The notes under the pieces are model-generated. The model searched no databases. It was not told the DNA's origin and saw nothing but the letters and a program-made list of their open reading frames with translations. A stretch of 64,000 bases of DNA from Liolophura sinensis (Eukaryota; Mollusca; Polyplacophora; Chitonida; Chitonidae), in assembly GCF_032854445.1 (NCBI RefSeq), contig NC_088299.1, positions 347,001-411,000 on the forward strand, in the 5' to 3' direction. The translations under genes were made by a program, and so were the position numbers. Positions 38,001 to 53,000 of the stretch are shown piece by piece (position 1 is the stretch's first letter; every line of letters starts with the position of its first letter).

Positions 38001-41000
38001 CAAATCCAATTTTCTGAATAATGAAGAGACCTCTAGTTTTTCTACTGGGACAGAGTAAGTTATCCTTCATTGATATGTCATCAGCTTTCCTGCACTGTTT
38101 ACAGCTCTAGCGCATCTGTCACAAGTGAAATGAAACTGACTTCTCCGACAGAAGACTTAAATCAGCTCACTACCCCACATTCCACCAATCTGAATACAGA
38201 TTGCATCAAGTGATTAACCAATAAGAGGTCGGCTTGTGTGGGATAAAAAGGATCCTACATGATACAAAATATACAGAAGAGACTACAAGTTACAACTCAA
38301 GTCAGCTTGCCTGTCATCATAACCCCTTATTACTGATCCACACATTCTTTTGTAACCCACCCAGCTAAATGACAATCGCCTTTTGTCTTGACCCTTGTTT
38401 TAATCTATGGTGTGGTTTACACCCAGTGAGCTTCCCTCTGAGCCCTGGTAAGGCATTGTTGTGAGGCTGTTCACCTGAGCTTGGCATTCTCAACAGGGCC
38501 ATATCTAGAACACAGTTCAGCACATGCTGTGTCACCACTCATGTGGTATATGAGGAACAGTGAACACAAATATCATGTGCATGGTTATGTATACATAACC
38601 TTGCACACAATTGCCTTTATTGCACCACAGGGAGTTTTGTGTTGTGGTGGTGGTGGGGGGTGGGGGGAGGAAAACGTTTAAAGGTTTACATTTAAACTTA
38701 TAAATACATGTACATGTGTAAAATCTCTATGATTTGAATGTATATTGTGGGGGGGGGGGGGAGGGGGGATGGGGGTGTGGCTAAAAGTTACACAAAGTGA
38801 GGATCTGACCTTGTAAAAGTGCTTTCAGGATTAGCCCGAAAGTTTACAAAATGAATTGTATTTCTTTCTACATATACATGTCTCTTTAATCAGATTTTTT
38901 GAAATACTGTAACTCATGTTAAGTATAATCTTGGCCAACACTGAAATGTCCCTGAAATGTAAAAAAAAATTTCCAACACACTTTATTCATATACAAACAG
39001 ATGCCAATGTTTACAAGCAACTAGTGCTATTCATTAACAGCATCCATTTTTGCAAACAATGGCTTCTGAGTGTTTCTTGAATGTATCTTGACCCTTTTAC
39101 TAATAAGTTCTTATACACACAACACATGCAAACAAATCTCTAACAAGCTTCTGGAATTAAAAGCTACATGTAACTGACACCTGGTTAAACCATTTAATTG
39201 TTCTGGAGACAATTAACCAAACATATTATTACCTGAAAGAAAACTTATACAAACATGTAAACAAATATACCCACTAAATCCCTGAGACTTACAAGACGAC
39301 AAGAATTCAGGTGAAAACAATGTACGTCTGAACAAATACATTTGTTTGAAATGTATAAAAGAATACCAGCACCATGGCGATGAGCATAAACTCTGAGGAA
39401 AAGTGGCATGAGAGTTGATGATAGGTTTTTGTATTAATTAGTAAACTGAAAAGTATATATCAACAAGGGTTATGAGAAACCCAACAGATCGGCGGTAATG
39501 GCTTCAGTTCAAATGGCAGCGTCATGAAGATGTGTTAAATACAGGTAACAGCTGACTCAAACACAAAACTTTATTCTGAGGCTACATACAAATACAAGTC
39601 CAAAACATGGTAGTTTTTACCAAAACAGAAAAATCAAGTATAATGTCAACATCTTCGAAACATGTTTATCAAGCCAAAGAAGTTTCATGAGCATATCGTG
39701 AAAACTTTGGCAACAGCTGACTCAACAAAAAAGTTCACTTCATAAAATGCAACTATCCCCAATTATTCAAAATGAGTATATCTCCAAATGCTGTTGACCA
39801 TTCCCACCATGTTTCATAAAGATGATGTGAAAACTGTTGGAATATCTGACACAAACACAAAACCTTACCCTGTTCAACAAAGTTGAATAGAACTGGCTAA
39901 GATAAAATGGCAAAGATGAAAACCTGATAATCTGAATAAAAATACAAATACACCTAATAACTTAACCTTATTTATTTCATGAAGTCTTCAAAACATGACC
40001 ATTGTCCCCACCAAGTTTTAGCAAGATGGGGTAAAAACTATGGCAACAGCTAACCCAAACAAATACCTTACCCTGACCTGCGATAGTACATGCTTGGATA
40101 ATGTGGCTGAGTCCAAAACCTGATAATTTGAAAATAAATGCAAACATCCCTAATTTATAATCAAAATGAGTACATGTCCAAATCCTGTTCATCTTTCCCA
40201 CTAAGTTTCATGAAGGTGATGTGAAAACTGTGAGCCTAGCAGACCCAAACATAAAACCTTACTCAACAGTCAACAGACCCAAACATAAAACCCTACTCAG
40301 CTGACTCACACAAAAAAGCTTATTCGGACACCGAGTGAGTGAGTGAGTGCTTGGGGTTTAACGTCGTACTCAACAATTTTTCAGTCATATGACGACGAAG
40401 GAATCATTAGGGTGCATGTACGTGTAATGTGCCTCCTTGTTGCAGGACGGATTTCCACCGCTCTTTTATTTAGTGCTGCTTCACTGAGACGACTTACCGA
40501 AGGCAAGTAAGCCACCCCGCCCGAGCCATTATACTGATACGGGTCAACCAGTCGTTGCACTATCCCCTTCATGCTGAACGCCAAGCGAGGAAGTTACAAC
40601 TTCCTCTTTTAAAGTCTTAGGTGTGACTCGATCAAGGATTGATCCTGGATCTACCGGTCCCGAAGCGGACGCTCTACCAACTGTGCTATCCGGGCCGGTA
40701 TATTCGGACACCGACACCACACCAACACTGACACTGATGCGGATGTCCCCCCCACCCCCCGGCCTAACACTCACAATACTACCTTGTCTTACTTCGTAAA
40801 GGCAAGCTAAAAAATGAGTTTGGGAAGAAATGTTTTTCAAAAACAAATGAATTATAGTTCTCATCTTGTTATGAGTTTTTTGGGGGAAGAGGACACTAAT
40901 GATCATCACAGCCACAGAACTATATACGTGTATACAAACATCCATTGTCAGCTCTGTATATATGTAACCACCAAAAATCATACCGACCACGGCAACCAAT

Positions 41001-44000
41001 GAAATATTTATACAAAGGTCCATTGTTACCTCTTTATATATATACATGTATGTATCTATCAAAAATTCAATCTACATTTGCACAACAACTGGGTTTGTCG
41101 TTTAGAGAGAAGTGATATCCATTTAATTTACAGACCTGTTAAAATCTGAGATGCCATCCACGAAGTATTAAAACTGAATATGGAAAACAACTGGAGTTGT
41201 AACCTGGACACCAAGTTCATGCCTAACTACAAAGTAGCTATTTGGGACATAACAATCTGGTTACCATGACTACCATGACTAGAAATGGAGTTCCAACACA
41301 TGCATCAAAAATGAAAACTGAAAGTGGAATTTAGGAAGATGGCAATCTGGTTACCAAGGCAACCACGGATATGGGCAAATGTGAGTCACAACACATCACA
41401 AGTCCAAACTTTACAAACTGAAACTGAAGAACTGAAAGTTTTTATGAAGGAGTTAAAAAACATGTACCAACCCATCTGGAGTCCGTATTGAGTTTAAATA
41501 GATTTATATTTATGTTGTATGGTGCCATTATCTATATATTTCTGATAACATCCATTTTACAATTTGAAATGTAAGCAAATTATTTAGAAAAAATAACACA
41601 TCTTTATTTTCTCTACTTAAAACTTGGACATTCATTTACTACATCATCATATATGAGGTCACTGTAAATTTTTATAATCTTTGAGGTTATTAAAAAAAAA
41701 AAATTGAACATTTTAAGGTCAATGTAGTATACTGAATTGTTTGTTTACAGTGACAAATAAAACAATTTTTTTTTGCAAAAGTCCATATGGAGTGTTAAAA
41801 ATATCTGCACTAATACCATACTGCTACGTAGAAAAAATATTATTCATTTCTCTGAGATTCCTAATAGTTTGAAATTAGTTAGTCCTAAACATGTACATGT
41901 AACTGTGATTGGAGATCAGCCATGGGAGTTGCAATGTGAAACAATATGCAGAACAAGGAGATAATATGGTGAAAATGAAAGCTTGGCAATGGGATTTTTC
42001 TGTAGTTATATGAGCTCAAATACAATGATTTTCAGCTACAACTACCAGTGACAGTTGTGGATGAAGGCAACACCTTTTACATGAAGAAATGCTGCGAAAA
42101 AAGAAGGTTCAACATCTCACGTTGACACTTCAGATATCCTGGCAAAGTTGTGTATCATTTACTGTATTTGATGTTTTATGCTCTTTTTATAAACACACAA
42201 CAATTTCAGCTGATAAGTTCTGCTTTCACTGATAAACTACTGTAAGTATTGTTGTTGTTGTAATATCATCGGGTGAAACTTGATGTCTTAACTTGATGAT
42301 CGTGGGAACAGAATTCAGTTTTATTTTAGAATCATTACTGTGACATCTGATTGTCCTTCATATATGGACAATCTGTGTCAGACAGAGCACTGCCTGAAAG
42401 CTGCACTGCTGATCATAACCCTTTCAAACTGAAAGTTCTAAAAAAATCATATCTATTCATACAGTATATACAGGAAAAACGGTGATCTGGTTACCATGGC
42501 AACCATAGAAATGGAATAATGTGGATCACATCAGTATCTATGTATCCACCACAAGTTAAACCTCTACGTGGAAAGCAGTTGTAGCAAGAAACAAGAAATG
42601 ACATCTATTTATATGGTATACATAGTGAAAATAGCAATCTGGTCACCACGGAAATGGAGAAATCTGAGTCACTACACATCATCACATCAGTATCTAACAA
42701 CTGGAGATATAGCCCGGACACGAATACAGACAGACGGACACACAGACAAAATCGCTATAACATAATACGCCCGACTAATGGCCGCGGGCGTATAAAAACT
42801 GTATGCAGCTCTGAGGTCTTACCTGAGAGGTGACTTTATACTTGACAAAGTGTTGCAGCAGATCCCTGTCATGGTAGGCCAGCACATTCTCTATCATGCC
42901 GAGTATATTGATTGGAGGGTTGGGGAAATACTCAAACCAGTGGGCTCCCCAGTTAACTGTTTAATCAACACACCAGATTGGTATATACAAACAATTTCTC
43001 CATTTTAATAATGTCACAGAACTCACGTGCTTCAAAGTTGCATGTATATTATCAGGAGGTATTACACAATTTCATGGATGTGGCAAGGTTTGCTTGTATT
43101 CAAGTCCATGTAGATATAGGCATTTTACTTGAAGTAGCTGGCAAAAGAGGTGAAAGATAACATGGGAAAGTATAGGAAAATGAGTAAAAATGGGTGATAT
43201 TCTGCAAGGTATGTGTGGTGAGAAGGTGAAAATTATAATATGTCAGACAACAGAGCAATCTGCTTCGTACACCTTAACTGTTAACTTGAAGTATTAGCTT
43301 CCCTGTTATACAGATACTGTCAGACAATATTTTCACTGCTCAGTCTCTGAAAGTAAGGCTTGTAGGTATGAGTAAAACAGCCAGTGTCTGGTTGTCTGCA
43401 GTCTGAACAACTGCCACCAATATCTTAAGATGTATTTCTGAAGGAAAATTGTAATTTTGTATTTGCAGATCTGGAAAAATGAAATTGGCAAAAATGTTGA
43501 AAAAGTATTTACAACTGGTGAATTATTGGTTATTCCTTCAGGCTGATGCCAAAGCTTCATGTATTTTTTTACTGTTTTGTAAGGACCTATTTAACATATC
43601 TACTCGATCTGGTTTGTGATGTAGTACACAAGAATGAGCAAAGAAAATATATGATAATATTGCTGTCTACTCAGTGCTCTGTGGCTCAGTTGGTTAGCGC
43701 ACCAGCGCAGCGTAATGACCCAGGAGTCTCTCACCAACGCGGTTGCTGTGAGTTTAAGTCCAGCTCATGCTGGCTTCCTCTCCAGCCGTACGCGGGAAGG
43801 TCTGCAGCAACCTGCGGATGGTCGTGGGTTTCCCCCCGGGCTTTCCCCGGTTTACACCCACTATAATGCTATTCTTGAGTACGGCATAAAACACGAATCA
43901 GATAAATAAATAAATACTCAGTGCTCTTACCCAGTACGGATGCAATCATCTCGAAGCAGACTAGATGGTTATTCTGGAAGAGTTTGATGAACGGGAAGGC

Positions 44001-47000
44001 CAGTGAGGGCAGATACTGAGTTTCCCCAAAGATGGGTGACCAGTGGGCCAAGGCTGAGAGTATCCTGTAACAAACAGACAGTGAACTGAGTGAGTGATTG
44101 CCTTTACTCACATGTTATTTAATTACACTCAAAGCTGCCCTCCCATTGCTGAAGAGTTTTAATTTCTTGTCATTTTAATTCGGGAACTGTCAGTTTTGCA
44201 CAGTAAACATGCTCTGTGCAAGGTTTCCAAAACTACAATGTGTTCTCATCTCATTTTTTGCAATGATTTGGTGTACATGTATTTGAAACAGTGTACAAGT
44301 TTATATTTAGTGGTTTTGAAAACCAAAGAGCTGCAAGTCTCCAAGTCTATTTTTCTGCTCATTTGAGAAAAAAAGAAACCTGCACAAGTCCAATTTTAAA
44401 ACCTGTCGCGGGGCTTCTGTCTGTGCACCACATGTCCATGTAATATATGTTGAGACTGGATATGAATGATGTCCATTGTAAATTTCCTGTATCTTTAAAA
44501 AAAACCATCAATGAATGCAGTATATCGGTTTGTGACATAAGGCAGTGGTTGACAGAGAAGCGTATCACCACATAATGACTGGGAAAAATCATTTAAGCTG
44601 GGGCATGGCTAAAGCAAGGTGTTGCTCTGAGATCCCCTTTTGACAACTTCTTGGTAATTTACAAGTAGGTGCCGATTTCCATGTGCCCTACTTACTTGTA
44701 CGATGTATAAAAATCCTGTAAGGTGGGTAGGAAGTTGAAGGTCACATGACCATCCTTTTCTGTTTCAAACAAAATGGCCGTCCAATGTTAAAACATTGGG
44801 GTAGAGGCCACTTTTTGCCACTTCGCCAGTGACCAGTAAGGCCTAGTTGTATAACATGACCTCACAAAAGCTCTGCAGAAACACTCAGACTATCTGGAAA
44901 GCGGAAAATTATACAAATCTAACGTATACAAGATAGCTGACAGCCATTCAAAAATAGGCATTTTCCAATGCAATAATGTTGGAAAGACAGTTTCTTCACC
45001 CACTCCGTTTTCTTCACCAACACTGTTTGTTACTAAGGAGATCATGTGGTCTCTAGCTTCCAATCCATCTTACAGAATAAAAACACTATGTCCCATCAAC
45101 TAAAAATACTTCCGCATATCCATTTACCGTAATGACCGGAAAACATCAACCACACGAACAATCGACTACCGGAAATCATCAATGGATATAAATGCTGCCA
45201 CAGTATGAAAATACTGCTGGTGGCTGTTCAGAGGGACACTGACTGACCTGGAGAACCTAGCTATCTAGCATAATGATATTTTACCGGAGCTTGACCAACT
45301 TGACCAGCTTGACCAAAGACACTTATCAATCATGATCTTCATCGCTGAAATACATTTGTATGCTGATTTGTTACATTTATTTATGGGGCTGAGAACAGAA
45401 AACACCTTTCCCTGTATCATTTATTCTGGAATTTATAACTTTGTGACAACTGTGGCTTGATAACTTCTTCCTTTTGATTCATGGATAAAAATACAGGTGT
45501 GACTTGTCAGGAAATCTTCAAGCCTTCCTATCCCTTCCACAAATTAGTACCCTTTGCTGGAGTACCCAAAGTAACTACAAAAAATGGCTACACCAAGGCT
45601 ACTGATGCTTATTTCAGCTACATGTACATGTGAAATAAAATCTGAATCTATCCAAAATATACCTGTTTCTATCCTCAAACATTTCTAAAAATAAACAATA
45701 ATGATCAGACTGTCATTATTATTAAGAGTGTAAAGGTTTAGCTGATATAAAAGGTACACACAAAGTTTTAGGGAAAATGGTGTACAACTTTAGCAGGAAT
45801 TACATAGACAAGATATGTGTACATGAAAATCCATTATTACACTAAGTAACTGAACGGGAGTATATATAATTGTCAAGGTAATTACCCAATTATAATGTAA
45901 CTTCAGCATGCACAAGTACAGATGATAGGGAAGATGTATGCTAAGTTGCATGCAAATTGGTTCAGTACTTTAAGAAGAGTTCTATGGACAAAATCTCAAA
46001 ACATGGAAAAGCACTATTATTCAAAGTCCTACAAAACAGAGGTTATTATAAAAATAATTACCTGATTGCCATTAAGCTTAATCATGCACAAGTCCAGATG
46101 AAAAGCAAAACATATTGTTTCGTCAAAAATTGGTAATTTGGGAGGAGGTTCATGGACAAAATCGTGTCTACACAGACAAGGGGATTCCAACAGAACGCTA
46201 GTAGACAAGCGCTTTGAGGGGCAGAAATAATGAGCTTTGAAAATCACAGGGCCCCTGTCAATCTAACGAGGTAATGGGAGACTTTGCACGCCTGTTTCTC
46301 ATCCTTGCCGCTAGATAGCACGACGTGTATGGGTCCCAGCAACAGCTCCCTCTTGCTTTTGAGGCAGTGATGTATGGCTGTTGTTGAACAATACAAAAAA
46401 GAAACAACCCCAAAAAACTTGAGGAATTCACTACATCACAGCTCACAACAAAACTACGGAAGTGGGGAGCAAAGCTGATTGGCAGAAAAGTGAGATCTGG
46501 TAGAGAGGTAATTAAGCGTATCTTACTGGTTTTTTTAAACACGCGTGCTGTGTAAAGAGACCCTTTTAAACTCGACCATTTTGTCACTGTAGTTCCACGT
46601 AACGCTGTCATCGTTTCACTTCGTTACGGTTAAGATATGAATTTAACGACCACCGATAATTTATATCTACCAATGTTGTGAGAAAGCAGTTTGTTCGACT
46701 AAAGCCTGTACGGACGGATAATGTGTCGTCTGCATATGTGCACAACCTAATCAAATTAATGACCAGTATTTAAAAAGTTTGTGACAGCAGAGCAAAAGGG
46801 CAATGGTCACGCTGAAGGCAATGGACTCCTTTTTTGCGATAATATTTGTTTTCAACAATATATATATGCTTTATTTTGCTGTCTTAAACCAAAGCCTAAA
46901 ACATAATCATGATAATTTCCTCAAAGTATTACATGTCCTGCAGTAAAGATATCCTACCTTTGTAAAATCCGCAGTAGTTTCCGACTTTTGACAGGATAGG

Positions 47001-50000
47001 TCTCGTGAATTTTGGAATAAGCAGGGTGGTTCCCCTTGTCCACCAAGGCACCGTATGCAGCATGGTTTTCTGGCAGGCGTAACAACGAACGCCAGATAAA
47101 CATTCTGAAACAAATAACAGCAGGGCTTAATTCGCACAAAAGACACATATTCACTTGGAAACCTCTACTGGCAAAATATTGTGACTTAAATATTTCAACA
47201 AATATGAAATCCTCTGGCTCAGTTGTTCTTCCCGCCATAATGCTGGCTGCCGTCATATATGTGAAATATTCTTGAGTACAGCGTAAAACACAAATCAAAT
47301 AAATAAGCAGTATGAAATATGAAATTTATAGCTACCTGCAAAACATGACTATCATGACCACATGGATTGCCTTTCAGGTATTCCACAATAACAAACTAGG
47401 AATTTTGTTCACTTTGCCAGACACAACAGGGTGGACATCATGAGTTAAAAAATACCAGCAGTATACCAGTATATTGTAACAATGTTCACCATTCTAAAAT
47501 TTAAATAATGGGCAAAGGTTCAATGAAGGTTAACATCTGATCAATTTCACATTATTTAGTAAGAAAAATGTGAGGGTTAACAGTGTTTTACCACTAACAG
47601 AGATTTGAAGACATGGTTGCAACGTTTAGCGAGAAATACATGAGGTATGGTAAATGACACATTCGTTACTGTTGTTTACTTCTGACTGGCCTGAGTTTCT
47701 CTACCCTCCATCACAGCTCTGGACGCTAATCTGCTCTATGTGGGATCTAGTCACTGCCAGTCACATGTAGGGGTGCACATCTCATGACCAGTATGAGATA
47801 CAATAAAGGTAGTCTGGTATGCAGTTGTAGTTTTTCAGTGGATAAGTCGGTCAATGAAATTTCATCTTATTAATCAAAATTTCATGTGATTTATATAACA
47901 AGTGGAATGTTGAAAAATTTATATCACTGATAAGGACAAATTACGGGACAAATGTAATGAATTCCTTATGATAAAACTGAGGGGGATTGAGGAAAGCATG
48001 AACTATTGAGGATAAGAGCACAGACTGACAGCTCAGTGAAGCATGAGCTTGTTGATTACATTTGTGAACTGTCCATATCATCCCGACCTCCCCTAATGCT
48101 CTCGTGCAGTGCCCAGTAAGTAAGAATCACAATCAATGCAATGAATCATGGGATACACTTAGCAAATCTGAGGGCGAAACTTTAGGTTATTAAGCGTATA
48201 TCACAAATGAAAATTATGATTTGTGTTTTGACATACCTAAGGCCAAGTATGGCAAAAAAAACCTACATAAAATTTCTAGCAAACACCAAGAGCTGCCTGC
48301 TTCACCAAAATACATGAATGTGTACTTGATGAACACATAGCTGAAGTTTTGTGAAATGATGCCCTGCTAAAGTTGGCAAATTGCTACCACATGCAGCAGC
48401 TAACGTATAATATAATGTATCACATTGCTGTAGTGAACGTGACAGACAAGGCACTAGTGACTGTACCTATACTTCACAGGGTATTCCCCGTATCCTTTGA
48501 GGATAGCAAATAGCCTGTCCACATCAAGTCCCTCTGGTATGTCTGTTGTCTGAAACAGAGAGACACCTATGTAACTATAACACAGCATTGTGCATATTAT
48601 AACACATAAAATGTAAGTAATAATAAGTAAATAAAAAGATATAATGTACAAAAGAAAAGATCTAAAGATCTTGACGTTTGTAACTTCCAGCTTAAAGGAT
48701 ATATGAAAGGTACAGTAACCAGAAAACCAAAAGTACAGTTTTAAAGCGACAGGGTCTCCGAAATATTAGGTAGTTTTGCATTATTACAGAATAACAAGAG
48801 TGTCAGGTATTTTTCTCAAGAATTAAAACTTAGAAGCTTTAAATTAATGCCAATCCCAGCATTGTATGTTAAAGGATTAGTGCCCAGGTTTAGATTCTTG
48901 TCCTAAGTACAAACATTATACCCTGTTTAACAGTATGTTACCAGGAGGGCCTCTGAGAAACGTAATTATGACTTTAAATCCACCAAAAACAATAGATTTA
49001 CAACTCTAGTTGATCTCCAGGCGGTCTCCTGGCAAAGCTCAGCGGGTGACGTCATAGATGGCCAACCCAAGTCTAACTGGCCTATATAACCTGGGAATTT
49101 GTATCAAAATGCATTAATTTAAGCTCATAGTGGATTACACAGAAGTTCCAATTTATGACACTGACATCTCTGGTCAGACTTCAGATTCCAAACGAATAAT
49201 TTGATCTTTGCACAGGCATTTCAAACTACACTGGCAATACCAACTCGTGAGCTTCATCCTACTGGTAGTTTCATCGTGTGCTACACTGTAAGTCTACATC
49301 AGATTTTATTATTTACTATTCTTTTCTTCTGTCCACTTCATTCTATTCCCCAAGTGAATTTACTTCAAAAAATGGGTTTGCGGGAATTAATTTTTGTGCA
49401 TTTAATCAAGGCAATACTGAAAAAAAAAAAAAAAATTCTTACAACTGTTTAATTTTCTTAGTTAAGTTATAGCTGGAATTACTCAAACATGTCAAACAGG
49501 TATTATGAAAGGTGGCTTTAATCCTCTTTTGTCCTCTAATCTGGATCACAGATTAAAACAATTGGGGATGGGTCATCACTATGTAAAATTGCTTCCGCAC
49601 CGACCCTGAGCAGTATTAAATGAGATGTCACCTGTTTACGAGTAATTTTAATCAACCAGTATTTCAACCCCAGTCATTAATTTTGATTTATGCAGTCAAA
49701 TGATTACTTTTGGACTGTTTTCAGTTTTAATCGTCCTCTGTAGCTGGTCAGAAACGGCAAACATTGCCTTATCTGTTAAACGGCCATTGCGTTGTTGTAC
49801 ACACTTGACAACTTGTTAGAAGCTCACCCATTGGTGTACAGGAGAGACACAGCCAATGGGATAGCGTGTATCAAAGCGACATTCATAAGAAGCCAGCACG
49901 TGCTGGTATCTACTTTTCTTTCACTTTACCGGCATATTGAAGACTGATCAAACAAATGACGAATGAACTCAAGCTTATTCTAAACCCACTATCACCAGAG

Positions 50001-53000
50001 TTAATATATATATATATATTTAAAGCCTTATTTTTCCTCCCTGCTTTAAAGATTTAGCTGCCCGCCAGGATTTCTTATCCCAACTCTTTCCAGTCAGACA
50101 AAGACTTGGTTGTGTGTGGTAGGTATAAAACCCTTGTGTCATGAATCCATGCTTTCTTAAGGGCCGAATCGTCTGGAAACTTGAAAAGACTAACTTCAGG
50201 GTTCTTAGACGACCTATTTTTACAACCGTATGCAGAATAGCAAACCTCTTCATAGAGAAATTTGATATGCTTCTTGTAACTTGTGTGGCTTTCTAAGACC
50301 GACCTAATGGCAAAGATCTGACAGCTCATAAAGGTTGGACTTCCAGTGGAGACTACCGAGTGTTGGCGCAAAAAATGCATAAACCCAGCCTCGTTATCTA
50401 GTGATTTTACTGCCATATTATTCACACAAAATTTAACAATATATTCAGGGGTAGATGCTTATGAATAAATAACCAATCTGGACACAAATCCTTTACGAGA
50501 AAGTTTAAAAATAACAAAAAAAAACTGAAAACTGAAAAGCCTGCCAAAATATTTAAATGAGGCGCTGTCAATTCAGTGGAAATGGAGCATGCGCAAAGTG
50601 CTTGGTAAACTTCATATGTAAACAAACATGACTGATTACACGCGTATAATTTTAGACGGGCTTACGGCTCACTTGTGCCAGGATCAGCCAAAAAGGTGTA
50701 TAAAAACAAAAAAGAGCTCAACAGGTTGACAAGAAAGTCTAGAGTTGTAATTCGTGGTCAATGTGTATATCATCAGTAGAATACTTAGATGGAGCAATAT
50801 CGATCGAGTAGGAAAGATAACAAGATCACACTCTCCCTGTTTCTGTCACCCACTCGTATCTCGCTCGACATGTTTGTTTTGACCAGAACTTTCCCAACGC
50901 TGCGCATGTGCCACGTACAGGCTACATACTCAATGAGTATTTTTTTTTTGCAACCTGAGTCATTTAGTGTATGAATGAATTTTAAAATTTTGTTAAGACG
51001 TCACAATCAGAACTTGTTTAAAAATCCAAATTTGGGGCGGCCATGTGGCTTTAAGGAAAAATAAAGAAAGATATGCCTAAAAATTGAAGAAAAAGAAATT
51101 AAAGGCCTATATGTTTTATTAGCCCTGTATTTTGTGCACGTTTTCCGTCAATGGCTTCACTGATGAACATATGATGAATGCAGGACCAGTTTAGCCCACC
51201 CATTTATGCTCCAACTCGACCAAGGTTGTTCTGACAGCTATCATCTGTCACGTCACCACAGCAGGCTTCTTAATTTCTGAACCGATTGCTGGGCCCTTAC
51301 ATAAACTGTCGTTTCAACCCATTTTCACGCTCCCAGAAGAAAGCCAAGAACTTTTTTTTGTAGTTATGGATGTTAGGCCACATTATGTAGTACTTATTAA
51401 GAAATAAAAAGCATTTCATGTATATTTTACTCAGAAAAAGTTTTTTTTTTACTTGTTGTTTTCGAAAAAGTTAAGAGAATACTTTACTTGGTTATTAAAA
51501 TGTTGTTTTTTTATCATTACTAAAGAAATTTAAGGTTTGAATGCAAAATTTTACAGAGAAACATCATTTACATTAGCCTAATTAAACTACTGAACTGATA
51601 AAATACTGACCACCAGTACTACTGGTGATCTACTTTTATCTTTGTAGAGAAAACAAAACATTATGGCTCTCTGAAAGAAAGGTTGCTGGAGAGAGGTTTT
51701 TTTTTTTTTTTACCTCAGAGTTATCTCCCTCTTGACTAGCTGACACAGACTTCATCTTCCTGACAGAACAGCGTGACCTCGCACTGGGAGTCTCACTGCT
51801 TTTTGTGGACACGGTCTCTGACATCTTGTTAGACTCAACCACTTTCACCAGGGGAGGGGGAGGCTACCAAAGACATAACATCCTGATTTTCCAAATAATA
51901 AACAAGTGGAGTGGACTAGTCCAAATTAGGCTCGTGGTTTGTAGACTACCAAATCACAACACGATTAAAGCATTCACGGTGATGTATTGAACCATTTTGA
52001 GGTGTTAAATCCAGTTGTGTTGTCAATATATAAGAAAAAGCTATCCAATGGTAAATGTCATTCAATTCAACATTGCTATATTTACATACATTAATATTTT
52101 ACAGTAATATCGTTATACTGGATTTATATTTTGTGGGTATGGCAAAGCTTCTAGAGGCATTTATTGTCAACTATACAAAATATGTTTCATCTGTCTGGGC
52201 TATTCAATGAACTAGCCTGTCTCAAAAACAGGAGGTAGCTGACCAATGCAAACATGCATTGGCCAGGACTGAAGTTTTTACTTATGTCATTCAGATGAGT
52301 CCACCTACCCTGTTAAGTTCCTGATAAAGCCCACAGGCACTGTATACGTGTAGATTGCCTTCGGTCATCACACAGACGATGTGTCGCCCGTTGGGGCTGA
52401 TGGTCATGTGACTGACTCTCTGCTGCTGGCTGCCGACATCAAACAACAGTTTACAGGAGACGATGCTGATGAAACGCACAATACCATCCTGACATACCAC
52501 TCCCAGGATCTGCCGTGAGGGTAACAAAACACAGAAAAATGTCAACGATAAGGGAAATGTGACAAATGTGAGTTTTACTCAAAGCTTTGACATTTCACAT
52601 TTGGCCACAATTTTTGACTTTTAAACAAGGTTAAAAGCCAATATCAGGAAATCCCTAACAAGTATTTTAAACAGGGTCTATACCAAATTATGCAAATGCA
52701 GCATTATTCAAAGAATACATGCAATTTTAGTTTCTTTGCCAATGCAGATCTCATAATTTGGTGTAAACAATTCTTCAGAGTCTGCAAAGCAGCATAAAAA
52801 GCAGCCAAACATTTTCTGTTATTTGCATGAAATTAAATTGTTTCCTTTTCTTATTTGCATTGTAGAAAACAGTCTACAGCTTTTATGAAATCTCTTTTCT
52901 TCCTCCATTTCCATTTATCCATGGTGGATAGTTCATCAGGGAGAATTAAAAATATCCACGTATCAACCCAAGTCATATGTTCATCAATGTACATATACGC

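Noticed and set aside
38241-38250. TATA box for the homeobox gene (ggataaaaag)
   Set aside because: It reads as TATA-like only on the + strand, while the gene is on the - strand.
46258-46611. 117-codon - strand frame as a gene
   Set aside because: Low-information composition, no recognised domain, no splice or start context.
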